Of a stretch of 64,000 bases of DNA, positions 53,730 through 64,000 are shown in pieces. Within the stretch, counting starts at the first letter, position 1; every line of letters begins with the position of its first letter. A model generated the notes under the pieces. That model was not told where the DNA came from and did no database searches. It saw nothing but the letters and a program-made list of their open reading frames with translations. Source of the DNA: Chamaecrista fasciculata (Eukaryota > Streptophyta > Magnoliopsida > Fabales > Fabaceae); contig QANZ01045227.1 of NCBI GenBank assembly GCA_003254925.1, positions 301,918-365,917 of the forward strand. The letters run 5' to 3'. A program made the translations under genes and the position numbers.

Positions 53730-55044
53730 CTAGTAAGTGCGACGAAGTAGATGAAGGGCCTCACCAGCACGCATGTTTTTGGTCAACCTAAGGTTCCTAT
53801 ATTGTTCATAGGTAAAAGGTTGAAAGAGGCGTGCGTGATCCGACTCCACCAGCTCACCAGGTGATTCAACAACGTTTTCCTCTCTTGGTCCTAACAGAAA
53901 CGTAGCAATTGACACACGTGTCACTGCTTCCTTGCATTCCACACGATGCTTCACATTATAGAACCTCCCATTGCTCCACACCTATACATAAACATAAAAC
54001 GATTAAACGACAGAGGAATATTATAGAACCTGGCTCTGATACTAAGATAGAATTTAGGGTAAATACCAGAAATGAATGAAATGCTCAGAGTACCAAATTG
54101 TGGTACCTTAGGCTGCTATATATTACGTGTATTGAGAAGAATCTATACAGCTGGATTTGGTTACAGATACAGCATAAAATCAGCTGAGGTAGACACGTGT
54201 CTTAGACCATGTGCTCCTCTAACGGCTACAACTAATTACACAACTAATTACAACATTAACTATATTAATTATGTTCTAACATAATGTAATGTATAGACTT
54301 ACATGAGCGAGATCTCCGAGGTTGACTAGGAGTGTACCAGGTAGAGGAGGAGCTTCCACGAAACAACCAGACTTGTCCATCACTTGAAGACCACCCACGT
54401 TTTCATCATCTTGAAGAATCGTAAGGAACCCCGAATCCGTGTGAATCTGGACTCCAGTTTTCCCCACAGATTCTGGGCTGAAGTTGTATTTGTTTATCCG
54501 AAATTGAGACGGCCAATCCTTGAAATAATCCACCCCCTTTAGTCCCATTGACTCTGCCATCTTTTCTCCTATCTTCACTGCCAATTCGTGAATACCTTTC
54601 CCATATGCCTCTATCACTTCCCTGAATAAAAACCCCAAATAATCACAAATCACAATTAATTTCAAACAAATAAAAAAGATAGTACCTTTGGTGGGGTGAG
54701 GCATCCAATTGAGAACAGAAATCATGAAGGGCTTGAGATGAAGCCAAATCATAGAGACCCAATGCCTCGTACAGAGGATTGGCTTTACTGGGTGCCACGT
54801 AGCCACTCCCCTGAATGGCGTTGGAATTGCGTTTCTTGATCTCCATGGGAAGATCAAGCAGAGATTGAACCACTGTTTTCATTTCTGCCATGAGAGACAG
54901 AGGAATAGGGTGATTCATGATTCTGAAACAACCCCATTCTTCGCATCCCTCTCTTAGCTTCTCCACTTCCTCCTCTGATTTACCTGAAAGCTTTTCCACA
55001 TCGATCACTGGAATCGACTTCACCTTCATCTTCTCTTCTCCCAT
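53730..55044 (-). CDS. 2-oxoglutarate-dependent dioxygenase, DAO type, copy 2
   Basis: Three exons read right to left: 55044-54686, 54621-54303, 53981-53730; 930 bases, 309 residues. It is the member with the most canonical family sequence: NPLYEALGLYDLASSQALHD, QFRINKYNFSPESVGKTGVQ, HTDSGFLTILQDDENVGGLQ, NLGDLAHVWSNGRFYNVKHR, with Fe(II) ligands HxD and distal His, then RVS for 2-oxoglutarate. Predicted cytosolic auxin (IAA or IAA-amino-acid) oxidase by family; the substrate is not shown by the sequence alone. Very close to copy 1 in exon 1 (MGEEK.., HPIPLSLMA), so the two arose by tandem duplication. The SCPL gene lies between them on the other strand. Intron 2 carries an LTR fragment. Confidence 0.9.
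54020..54281 (-). mobile_element. LTR plus primer-binding-site fragment in DAO-2 intron 2
   Basis: On the minus strand TGTTAGAACATAATT opens an LTR-like block that ends before AGTATCAGAGCCAGG, a sequence close to the initiator-methionine tRNA primer site (TGGTATCAGAGC) of copia elements. It is a short relic of one end of an LTR element or a TRIM. Fossil; clearly incomplete. Confidence 0.55.
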
Positions 55045-55130
55045 CTTTTCTTCTTTTCTTCACCTTACTGTACTGCGCTTTTCAATGCCCTCTCTAATAA
55101 AATAATCACAATTCACTCTTTATTTATAAA

Positions 55131-55138
55131 TTATAACT
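55131..55138 (-). promoter_or_regulatory. TATA box of DAO-2
   Basis: Minus strand TATAAATA, 87 bases before the ATG at 55044. DAO-1 has a related but altered word (AATAAATA) at the matching place near 43760, which may lower its expression. Confidence 0.5.
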
Positions 55139-55177
55139 GGCCTATGAGGGCTATGACCAAAAACAAAATAAAATAAA

Positions 55178-55445
55178 GAGTAAACTAACAATTTAATCCT
55201 TCAAATATCACCTACTTAACAACTCAGTCTTTGAAAAATTAAATTGTACAATTTAGTCCTTAAAAGATCAAAATAGTATACTAATTAGTCCTTTTTATGG
55301 ACACAAATATACCGTTTTAATCTTTCAATGACTAATAAAAAGTATACTGTTTTAATCTTTTAAGGATTAAATTGTATATTTCAATCTTTTAAAGAGTGTA
55401 TTATCAGCTCGATGATCTTCAAGGGACCAAATTATTAGTTTACTC
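55178..55445. mobile_element. Mutator-like MITE upstream of DAO-2
   Basis: Ends GAGTAAACTAACAATTTAAT and AAATTATTAGTTTACTC are inverted. The flanks TAAAATAAA and TAAAAAAAA match at 8 of 9 positions, consistent with a 9-bp duplication. It lies about 40 bases upstream of the DAO-2 TATA box. Confidence 0.65.
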
Positions 55446-56777
55446 TAAAAAAAAATAATAAAAGACCAAACCCACACGATTCTCGAGCAAAAGGAGTCCA
55501 ATATGCTCTGTGTTTACTATTCTTAGAGAGACAAGCCAAAAGGAGCCCATTTACTAAAATAAAAAATAGAATAAGAAAATTTTGTAAAGAGTAAATTAAC
55601 ATTTTGATCTCTAGATTATATAGTCACTATCAGTTTAGTCCCTTTGGCAAAAAAAAAAAGTTTAGTTCCTTATTTGTTAAATTATTTGATTTAAACTTAT
55701 TACAAGTTATTCTCTCAATGAATATCTTATCATTATACAACTCAGACTAAATTGTAGTGAATTATGAATTTTTGAGGACTAAATTAATAATTTACTTATT
55801 TTGTAATAATGGAAAAAAAACGTAGTTATTTAGTTACTGAAATTATGCAATAAAGTAATAAACTACAAATTACTAAAGTAATGCTGGAATCTCAATACAC
55901 TACTCTTACTAGTAAAGTTCAAGGTCTACATACTAGGCCTCCCATAGCATGGCCAGCCCTTTCTAAGATTTGAATATGATTTGGAAGTATCTCTTAGGGT
56001 TTGTTTATGTATGTATAGTAATTGTGGAATTAATTTCGTCACGCACCACATCATTTGCGTTTTTTATTGGATGTCAATTTCTTCGGTTTGGTGAACATGT
56101 AGTATGTGGCCTCAATGGGTGAGACAAGAGAAATTTGAAAATCTAACGTTACCTCCCAAACTTTCTACTACCGCCCTTTTAGAACGCGATTGATGAATTT
56201 GCAAAACAAACCATACAGCTTTTAACATTTCTTGAAGTAATTTACACGTATTTATGAGAAATATGGCCAATCATAAATAAACGATCGACTATATATTTGA
56301 TTTTATGTGTGTAGCAGCAGATCGTTCTGTGGAATAACGGTGCAACGTAACATTGTTTATGTGTGTTTGAAGAGCCACACAAATTTGTTTACCCTATAAG
56401 GAAGAAGAAGAATAAATTGCCATTGATGAGGTAAGAGAACTGTAAATTAAGGTGAAAAAGGTAGTAATTAAATGCAAAACTAGGCACACGTATTGTAAAC
56501 AAACAAAGGTGTCAATTAATTCCTGCGTGGTTTCAAACTGGAATATATGAATGCTATGATATGGAGAGTACAAGAAACTTAAATTTGAATGCTTTTGTGT
56601 TATTTAGAGCAATCTTATGGAGTTACAAATCAATCATTATAAATACTAATAAAAAAATCACATAAATTAAATGACATTACAGATCAATTCATTATTTGTT
56701 ATTAATGCTAATGCATTTATATATTTTTTAGATACTTTATTTTAAGAGTTAAATCTTATCTTGGGTCAGGCTCGATC

Positions 56778-57029
56778 TCAAAGTGCTCTTATCTCCTCCC
56801 TCTTCTTGCTATTTGATAGTTGTTCCTCAATCACATTGGAATTGCGTCTCTTGGTCTCCATCAAATATTTAGTCACCTTCTTCATCTCTGCCATTAATCC
56901 TAAAGGAACCCCATGATTCATCATCCTGAAACATCCCCATCTTTCACATGCCTCTCTTACTCTCACCCTCTCTCCATCATCATCTTCTAACTTTGCCATG
57001 TCGATCACTGGCACGCCCAAATTCTCCAT
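56778..57029 (-). pseudogene. DAO-type dioxygenase exon-1 relic
   Basis: 83 codons from ATG at 57029: VPVIDMAKLEDDDGERVRVR then ACERWGCFRMMNHGVPLGLM and MKKVTKYLMETKRRNSNVIE follow exon 1 of the DAO genes, but the expected LP.EI residues before KRRN are gone and the frame leaves the family after NVIEEQ. No YEALGLY block and no exons 2 or 3 follow before the next gene. It is a fragment of a fourth copy. Its wording (NHGVPLGLM) is nearer copy 3 than copies 1 and 2. Confidence 0.75.
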
Positions 57030-58005
57030 CTCTCTTCACTCCTCTTTTCTATGCTTCCCTGCTTCATTAATTTATTCACTCCATTAAAAATTTGTCACAC
57101 TCACATGCATTGTCTTGTTTGAAACGATTTCCCACTCTTCACTTTTCTCTATACATTCATTTAACTTTGAAATAATGTACCTTTCCATAAATTAATGAAG
57201 CATAGTCGCTAGAATTACGTATCATTATCCTATATCCCTTTCTCTTCCTTCTTGTCGACCACTTATTTTGCCTGTCGGCTATCCTTTTCATACACATCAC
57301 CTCTCTGTTTTTTTTCTTCTCTCACACCGTATTTGGAATAAATAGATAAAGTTTTTTTTATTCAAATAAGTATTTTGACATATAATAAAAGTCTAGCGGC
57401 ACTTGCAATCAATCAAAAACTTCAAAAGTGATAAACTAGAATAATACATCATAAACATTGTTGACCTATTGGGTGCATTAGGCACATAAAATGTTCCTAT
57501 AAGGAACACTGATCTTGTAAGGATAAAATCCTGAGGATGATAAACATCATTACGAGTGTTGTCAACAATAAATTTACTATTATACATCTGGTTTACCAGC
57601 AAAGAAATCAACATCACGATCAAGAAACCGCCAAACTGCACCGAAATGATGAGCGCCAAGAGCAAGATTTGAAGATCCGAGAAGTAAAACTTCAAAATAA
57701 CAAAAGAAAAACCGGAGAAACACCACCAAAGAAGGGAGACGAACTAGATCTGAAAAACAACCACAAACTCACATGATTATTTGAGAGATAAAGAGATGAT
57801 GAAACGGATGAAGAAGCACCGGAGATAAACTTGAGATCTGCAAGAAGGAGAAAATGGGGGCTACCCCGATGGTAGCGATGGAGGCTGCGCTTGCTGGCTT
57901 GGGAAGAGAGAAGGGAGAGAGTTTAAATAGATAAAGTTGATAGCATTAAAAACCCTTTATTTGGTAAGATGAAGAATTGAGAATTGAAATGTACATAAGA
58001 TTCAT
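57030..58005. other. Spacer between the DAO relic and DAO-3 exon 3
   Basis: Mostly occupied by the retroposed unit at 57354-57924. The remainder is upstream DNA of the relic and the DAO-3 3' region. Confidence 0.5.
57354..57924 (-). mobile_element. Retroposed 571-base unit with poly(A) tail
   Basis: Identical 14-base flanks AAATAGATAAAGTT (57340-57353 and 57925-57938) and an A-tract at the minus-strand 3' end (57354-57359) show target-primed insertion. On the minus strand it starts with a CT-rich leader and CCATCGCTACCATCGGGG and contains a 100-codon frame (57695-57393) ending KFLIDCKCR that I do not recognise. It could be a LINE or SINE derivative or a processed copy of an unknown transcript. 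Confidence 0.7.
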
Positions 58006-61000
58006 TCAAGATCGGTGGATGCGTAACAAGTCAAGGGCTTCACCAGCACGCATGTTTTCGGACATTCTGAGTTTCTTGTAATCCTCGAAAACAAAAGGGA
58101 GAAAGAGTGGTGGGTGATCTTGGTCTATGAGTTCCTCTGCTGCTTCCACTTCTGCTTCCTTTGGCCCCAAAACAAACGAAGCTATTGACACTCTTACCTT
58201 GGCTTCCTTGCACTCTACTCTATGCTTCGCGTACCTAAACCTTCCATTGCTCCATACCTATATAAATAAATACATTTATATTAATTATATATATAACATC
58301 GATTTGTGACGGAATTTTCTGACGGAATTCTTAAAAATTCCGTCACTGATCAAGGTTTGTGACGGAATTTCTGACGGAACACAGTCCATCACAGTTTGCT
58401 TGGTCGCTAATTTTTTTTGACGGAAATTATATTCCGTCACTAATTTCTGACGGATTTCGAACAAAATGTTCCGTCAGAATGTTTTGACGGAAACTATCCC
58501 TCAAAGATTAAGGACGGAATTTGTGACGGACTATCCGTCACTAATTACTGACGGCCATGGTGACCCATTTTGGTATCAGATTTGTGACGGATACAATCCC
58601 TCACAAATTCCGTCAGAGATTGATTTTAAGTTTCTCTAGTTTTCATTTTTTTAATTTGTATTTTGTTATTTTTTAATCAACCAATAATAAACAAAATACA
58701 TAGAAATTATATATAATAAAAGTTAAATATTCATCATTAAAATATCATAATGTTGAATACATCATCTATCCAATTAAAATAACAAAATATTAATCAAATT
58801 TGTATCCAAAAGGTAATAAAAATAACAAAAATATTACATAAATACTAGTCTTGCTACAATACTATTCCCTCAATCATCTTCATCATCAAAGTCTTGTTGC
58901 TCTTCATCATTTGGATTAATAGGAGTAGACTGAACTTGATGGAGGTGCAAAGAAATATAAAGCTGGAATTGAGCTTCCAAGAATAACTGAAAAACAAAAA
59001 GTATCTTATTAGTAAAAGCATCTAAAATGTTCCATTTACAGAATATCTTAATAGAGTACANAAAAGGAAAGTCTTTACTTCAATATTCAAGAAGAAAATG
59101 AAATACAAAGAGAGATAAACATTATGAAGCATTCATGACTGTCTTACAGATGACAAAAATTATAGTTAAATCTCAATTGGATGTTGAACGAATGGCTTAG
59201 GTGGTCACGGCCCAGCCTGTAAAGCTGGTGAGCATGCAGGTAGGAGTTTTAATGTTTTAATCCCTTCCTCCTATCCCCTACAAGGCCCAGAGACCTCCCC
59301 TGGCCAAAGGAAAGAAAAGAAGAAAATGTGGATTTTTCTCTTCGGAAAGCCTGATAAAAAAGAACCAATGCACATATACAATGGTCAATTTAATTACAAT
59401 GGTTAGTCTACAAACTAAAGTAAGGGATAAAAGTATAGCTGACAACATTTCTATAACTGATCTATGAGGCACGGAAAGTTAAAAAAGAAAAGCTGTGTCT
59501 GTATCCAACATATATAGACACTTATATCAAACTCGATGCAACAACATGGTCATTTTAGATTTGTATGTTAGGTGTACATGCATCCTACTGATGAACCAGA
59601 CAAATACATTAGGGTAAAGAAATCTCAGAATGTTCAATAAACAGGTGAAGGGAGCAAGAGAAGAATGAAACAGTACTAACATCATTCGCCAAACATAGTG
59701 CAAACTCAGGGATGCGATCCATGTCAGGAGTATACTGGTCAAGTATAACGGGAAGTCTAGATAAATTTCCATGATTGTCAATATGAATGCAGAAATACTC
59801 TTCCAGCATTTCAGTCTTTTGTTTCAGTAGTTCTGTGTTCATCTGAAGAAATAGAAAATGCTTGTCAAAACCATGACAAAGAAGATTATAAAGGAAAAAA
59901 TTGTTCAGATATCTATGTACAGATAATTACAATATTCTCAGAATGATCTAAGCAATTTGATAGCATGAATAAAACCACCACTCAGAAACAGGGATAACCA
60001 GAAGAATCAGAACCAAATATAGTAAAAAGCCCACCTCAAGTTTACTACATTGGCAAGATAAAGATGAGTATTATGCTGAAGCAAAGCAAAGACATCATCT
60101 GCCATTCCAATATATATGCAATGCCTTACAATGTCCAGCAAACCTACAAAGTATATTTGCCTAGTCAACAAACCATATAGAAAGAAATCTCTATCATGAA
60201 GAGTCAAGAAAGATTAATACCAGAGTGACAGTTGCTATTGATCTCATCAAGAAGCTCCTGAGTACTAGTGAGATCTGCAGAATCTTTTGGGTTCCTTCTT
60301 TGTCTAACTGAGGATCTGGCATGGGACAATACTGTACAAAATCAAGTGCATGCTTTCAATATTTTACAGAACTATCTAAAGCCTACATAATTCTAGCAAC
60401 TAATCATAACTAATAAATTTTCTGTGCAAGTCAGAGGAGGGCACATCCAAAATTCCTCAGCTCGTTCATGCCCTTTATTTTAAATATTGCAAGAAGTCTT
60501 ATTGTTTTGTACATATCACCTTTCCATATAAGTTAGAAAAATAGTAGAGAGAAGGCTGAACAACATCACAAGTTGTTGACAAACTCAAGCACAAAATCAT
60601 GAGTTAAGAAAGCATAATTCTACTAGTGGAACTTTGACCTAAATATAGGGAGAAAATGTGAAGCTATACTCCCTTGTATCCCACATTAGTGCCATAGACT
60701 ATACTACCCAAGGCCCCAACCAACAAAATTCACTCCTAAACCAATGAACCATGAATACTAAATAATTCTTAACAAAAAACTTAAACGTAGTTTGAATTTT
60801 ATTTTTTTGAGTGTGAATTAGCCTGATAGATTTGAAAAAAGTTACAAGGAGCACACAAAAATCACCTTACTGCAGTCAAGCTAGTTCTCTTTTCATTATG
60901 TCCAGAAGGCTTGGTTTGCATGTAAGCATGCAATCTTCCAGCAGGATCCAATGAATCTGTTCTTATCATTTTATGTACTAGAGTTTTCTGTGATTTTGAA

Positions 61001-63225
61001 CCTACCATAGACAATCAAATCTGATGCTAAATAAAGCATGCTCAGGGACTAAGTCAACACCAAACTAAAATTATGAAACACAATAAAGAAGAAGACTTTT
61101 GTCATACCTGATGGCAAGGGGCTGAGGTTAGCCTCCTTGCTTGTACTAATATAACATGAAGAAGATGGTTCAGCTGTCTGCACAAGTATAAGATTAAATG
61201 GACATATAACTACATGAGCTAAAACACATTAATTGAGAAAAACATGAAACAGATTAGCATCTGCAATCACGATTTAAACAAAACTATAAGAGAACTTNTT
61301 GAAGGGAAAACATTACAAATCACAAATTAGGAGGATAAGATAATCCTCCTTCAAGAAACATGGAACATAGTTATTAAAAAGATGAGACAGATAGAAAACC
61401 AAATGCAACATGATTAATATTAATTGAGAGAGACAAAGATAGAACCAGAACAAAAACCAAAGAAAGGTCAGAAGTGCAGCAAAGTCACCCAATCTCTCTG
61501 CATATCAAACAAAGGAACTCCCTAAAGGCCATCACAAGAAAAGCACCAAAGAAATTGTAATCGGGAAATGGAAGGAGTAGAAAGGGTGTTAGTGTTACCT
61601 GAAAAAGAATTCGACGGCTGATGATGATGAAGCGATGATCCACGACGATGATGATGAAGCGACGAGCGACGAGCGACGACGATGATGAAGTGACGAGCGA
61701 CGAGCGACGAGCGACGAGCGCCGAGCAACGAGCAACGAGCGACGAGCGACGACCGAGAAGCGACGAGCGACAGAGAAGAAGAAGAAGAAGAAGAAGCGTA
61801 TAGGGTTTCAGAGAGACAGAGAAGAAGAAGAAGCTAAAGTGTTTCTTGAAATAAAAAAAGCAAAAGAGGGAAATGGGCTTAAAAAAAAAGAGGGAAGGCT
61901 AAAACACTTTAGGGCTTTTTTCTTAATATTTCTGACGGATTTTTTTTCTGACGGAAGAGTTCCCTCACTAAATTCCGTCACAGACAATATAACCAGTGCA
62001 ATTTCGTGGTCACAAATTTTCTGACGGAATTTTTGACGGAATTTTGACGGATCAGTGACGGAAAATATTCCGTCAGAAATTTCCGTAAGAAAATTAATGT
62101 TTTCTTGTAGTGATAAAGTCATTGAGAGATATATATGAGAGTAGGAGAGATACATGAGCAAGATCACCAAGAATGGCAAAGAGGCTTCCTGGGAAAGTGG
62201 GGACATCTACGAAGAAAGAAGAGTGTGTGTTGATGACTTGGAGGCCACCCACATTGTCATCATCTTGGAGGAGTGTGAGGAAGCCTGAATCAGTGTGAAT
62301 TTGGACTCCAGAGGATCCCACTGTTTCTGGGGTGAAGCTGTATTTGTTGATCCTGAATTGGCCTGGCCATTCCTTCAACTTGGAATCAAGCCCTTCTACT
62401 CCCAAACTCTCCCCCATCTTTTTAACTATCTCCATCAACACCTTGTGTACTGCTTGCCCATATGCCTCTATTATCTCCCTGCAAACCCAAGTAAACCATT
62501 TCAAGATTAATTCAAAATTCACTCACCACCAAAACAAGTGGTGGTTAGTTGGAGTGGTATAGAGTAGAAAGGCTAACTCTCATTGTATATATAGAATTAA
62601 TGTGGAACTTTTAAATTCCTCCACGCTCGATGTTAGGAGCGTGAAGTCAATAAATTATTCTCAGGACAGCCTACTGTAAAGCTTATCTATCCTACATGTC
62701 AAACCTAACTCTCATATCATTTAGAAAAATCTAACTCATATCAAACCTAACTCTGATATGTAGAAAGACTTGACAAACCCAAAAAAAACTCTTTTAAGTA
62801 TCTTGCAAAAAATATGAACACTTGTTGAGAATGAGAAGGGTTTATATTATATACCTTTGGTGAGGTGAGGCATCCAACTGAGAGCAGAAGGTGAGGATAG
62901 CTTGAGGGTTGGGCATGTCATAGACTCCCAAGCCTTCATAGAGAGGATTGGCTGGAGATGGAGGCATGTATCCACTTGCTGCTATTACATCTGTGTTGCG
63001 TTTCTTGATCTCCAATGGAAGATCAAGCAGACTCCTCACTACTTGCTTCATCTCTCTCATCATCCCCAACTCAATTCCATGATTGATCACTCTGAAACAA
63101 CCCCACTCCTCACATCCCTCTCTTAGCTTCTTCTTCCCTTCTTCTTCTCTCAACTCTTTCATCTCAATCACTGGGATCTTCATCATATCCTCACTCTCAT
63201 ACACGCCTCCCATCTTCCTATCCAT
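58006..63225 (-). CDS. 2-oxoglutarate-dependent dioxygenase, DAO type, copy 3
   Basis: Three exons read right to left: 63225-62855, 62478-62154, 58257-58006; 948 bases, 315 residues. All junctions are GT..AG and in the same phases as copies 1 and 2. Family marks: FRVINHGIELGMM, NPLYEGLGVYDM, FCSQLDASPHQR, FRINKYSFTPETVG, HTDSGFLTLLQDDDNVGGLQ, distal His in YAKHRVECKEA, then RVS. Fe(II) and 2-oxoglutarate ligands are intact. I chose the ATG at 63225 (good context, AGG ATG G); 63213 (MGG) is an alternative. Intron 2 is 3896 bases, against 69 and 321 in the sister genes, because it holds a CACTA transposon. The exon 3 donor and acceptor are undamaged, so the gene may still be spliced correctly. 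Confidence 0.85.
58870..58986 (-). pseudogene. Terminal exon of a CACTA-encoded gene
   Basis: A 39-codon exon after an acceptor (TTTTCAG) ends PINPNDEEQQDFDDEDD and a stop. The Gln-rich stretch followed by an acidic tail resembles the C-terminus of plant En/Spm-associated proteins of the Ptta type. No upstream partner exon was identified. This is inference from composition and position. Confidence 0.4.
59681..61177 (-). pseudogene. MLH1: Captured MLH1 mismatch-repair gene fragment
   Basis: Five MLH1-like exons in order: 61177-61108 (SSSCYISTSKEANLSPLPS), 61001-60866 (MIRTDSLDPAGRLHAYMQ), 60315-60221 (SSVRQRRNPKDSADLTSTQE), 60143-60036 (GMADDVFALLQHNTHLYLAN), 59842-59681 (ELLKQKTEMLEEYF ... 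PVILDQYTPDMDRIPEF). Splice sites are present and junctions keep frame for the first four (HSG|LLDIV). The part normally found between NVVNLS and MNTELL (YQQ..RRFAHF region) is missing, and there is no N-terminal ATPase and no C-terminus. This is the middle and interaction part of MLH1. Introns are retained, so capture was at DNA level. It is not the host's functional MLH1. Confidence 0.88.
61620..61800. repeat. GACGAGC minisatellite and GAA microsatellite inside the CACTA
   Basis: About 20 near-copies of GACGAGC with GATGATGAA interruptions, followed by a GAA run (61780-61796). It lies between the captured MLH1 exons and the right terminus. In any frame it gives only simple Arg/Ser-type peptides, so it is not a gene. 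Confidence 0.75.
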
Positions 63226-64000
63226 CCTCTCTTCTCTTGTATTTCTTCTTTCTATACACACCATACTCTGTTCAATGATGTAAATGTCAAAGACCACCGG
63301 CTCCTCTCTCTCTCTCTAGAATTATCTATGTCCATCTATCTATAGAAGACTCTTGGAAAATGTGCATGATTTAATAAGTATATCATAAACTAATTAATAG
63401 AAATGGTGAAAGATGGTGAAAAGTACCTAAAAATGTAATCACCGTTATTGTATGTGTAGCAATTGAGTGGACAAAAGCACTGGTGAGTTGAACGAGTGAA
63501 TTGTGAAGTGCTGTATGTGTGTTGAGTGGCGTGAGAGTACAATAATTATAGTGTGTGAGAGTGTTCATAAATAGAGAAAGAGCAAATTGTGAGTTGAGTT
63601 AATAAAATTTATTTCAGTTTAGTTTCTCTCTAAGCTCTCTAATTTTCTACAGTAAACGACTGGACCCTTACGTCGTTTCAAAAAGACCAATTCAAGAGGA
63701 ACAAGTAATTACTCTCCAATTAACTATTTAACTCCCACAATAAATCTTTTCTAATCCAAATTATGCCTTGTTGCTTTTAATTACATGTGCTTCTCTCTTC
63801 ACGCACCCTGATAAAACTAACTAGTGAACAAATTATACGGCACACAGGTTTGCAATTTGATCAATTTAATTGGTTCAACAGAATAACGTAATAAATAATA
63901 ATTATTAATTATTTTAAATATAATTAATATATAAAAATATAAATATTTGAATAATAATAATAACTGATTATAAATTGGTAATTTATTATAAATAATTAAT
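63226..64000. other. DAO-3 upstream region
   Basis: Contains a CT microsatellite (63302-63317) just upstream of the gene, then AT-rich DNA to the end of the window. No gene is visible. Confidence 0.5.

Larger units (their letters stand above)
55045..56777. other. Spacer between DAO-2 and the DAO relic
   Basis: Contains a Mutator-like MITE (55178-55445) and a second, weaker foldback at about 55588-55797 (GTAAATTAACATTTTGATC facing GGACTAAATTAATAATTTAC). The remainder to 56777 is AT-rich without a gene. Confidence 0.55.
58306..62112 (-). mobile_element. CACTA (En/Spm) transposon carrying an MLH1 fragment
   Basis: The right end reads, on the minus strand, CACTACAAGAAAACATT, the standard CACTA terminus. 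Both end zones are full of inverted and direct TTCCGTCA / TGACGGAA words (58306-58620 and 61930-62090), the usual subterminal repeats. The left CACTA terminus itself is not visible, so that end is trimmed or diverged and no 3-bp duplication can be shown. Inside are a CACTA-like gene tail (58870-58986), MLH1 exons (59681-61177) and a GACGAGC minisatellite. Most transposase is missing, so it is non-autonomous. All inner genes and the host gene read on the minus strand. Confidence 0.85.

Noticed and set aside
59681-61177. A genuine MLH1 gene overlapping DAO-3
   Set aside because: The ATPase N-terminus, the C-terminus and an internal block are missing, and transposon end sequences enclose the exons.
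61522-61728. 68-codon minus-strand frame over the GACGAGC repeat
   Set aside because: Repeat-driven Arg/Ser/His peptide without a start context or homologue.
61620-61800. Possible CRISPR-like array of GACGAGC units
   Set aside because: Units are adjacent without spacers, in a eukaryotic nuclear genome; it is a minisatellite.

Overview
The window is nuclear DNA of a flowering plant. The genes have GT..AG introns, plant-specific families are present (PILS, L-type lectin receptor kinase, SCPL, subtilase, DAO-type dioxygenase), spacers are AT-rich, and small DNA transposons are very common. A papilionoid legume is my best guess from the repeat style, but nothing here proves it. Four single Ns and one 456-base gap (20977-21432) are present. 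Exon models were built by hand from splice sites and reading phase.

Layout. 1-4820: repeats and the PILS 5' region. 4821-8910 (+): a ten-exon PIN-LIKES (PILS) auxin carrier. 9526-13229 and 15622-19905 (-): two intact nine-exon DGAT2 genes in tandem. The junction between them holds a 122-bp copy of PILS intron 9, which marks a duplication breakpoint. 21906-22569 (-): a small unknown three-exon gene. 26306-30364 (+): an intact 11-exon subtilase. 31328-31759 (-): a small coiled-coil protein gene. 33859-34962 (+): a young 5'-truncated LINE. 37565-41513 (+): an L-type lectin receptor kinase split by one intron that carries a hAT MITE. 42234-43677, 53730-55044 and 58006-63225 (-): three intact DAO-like 2-oxoglutarate dioxygenase genes, plus an exon-1 relic at 56778-57029. 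48027-52934 (+): a serine carboxypeptidase-like gene that has lost the exon for its catalytic aspartate, with a solo LTR in the place where that exon should be.

The most striking structure is the 3.9-kb second intron of the third DAO gene. It holds a CACTA (En/Spm) transposon that has captured genomic exons of the mismatch-repair gene MLH1 in correct order with working splice junctions. They lie on the same strand as the host gene.

Functionally, the PILS carrier (auxin storage at the ER) and the DAO array (auxin oxidation) put two arms of auxin homeostasis within 60 kb. This may be chance. The DGAT2 pair makes triacylglycerol. The kinase, subtilase and SCPL are typical members of large plant families. 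No tRNA, rRNA or CRISPR array was found.
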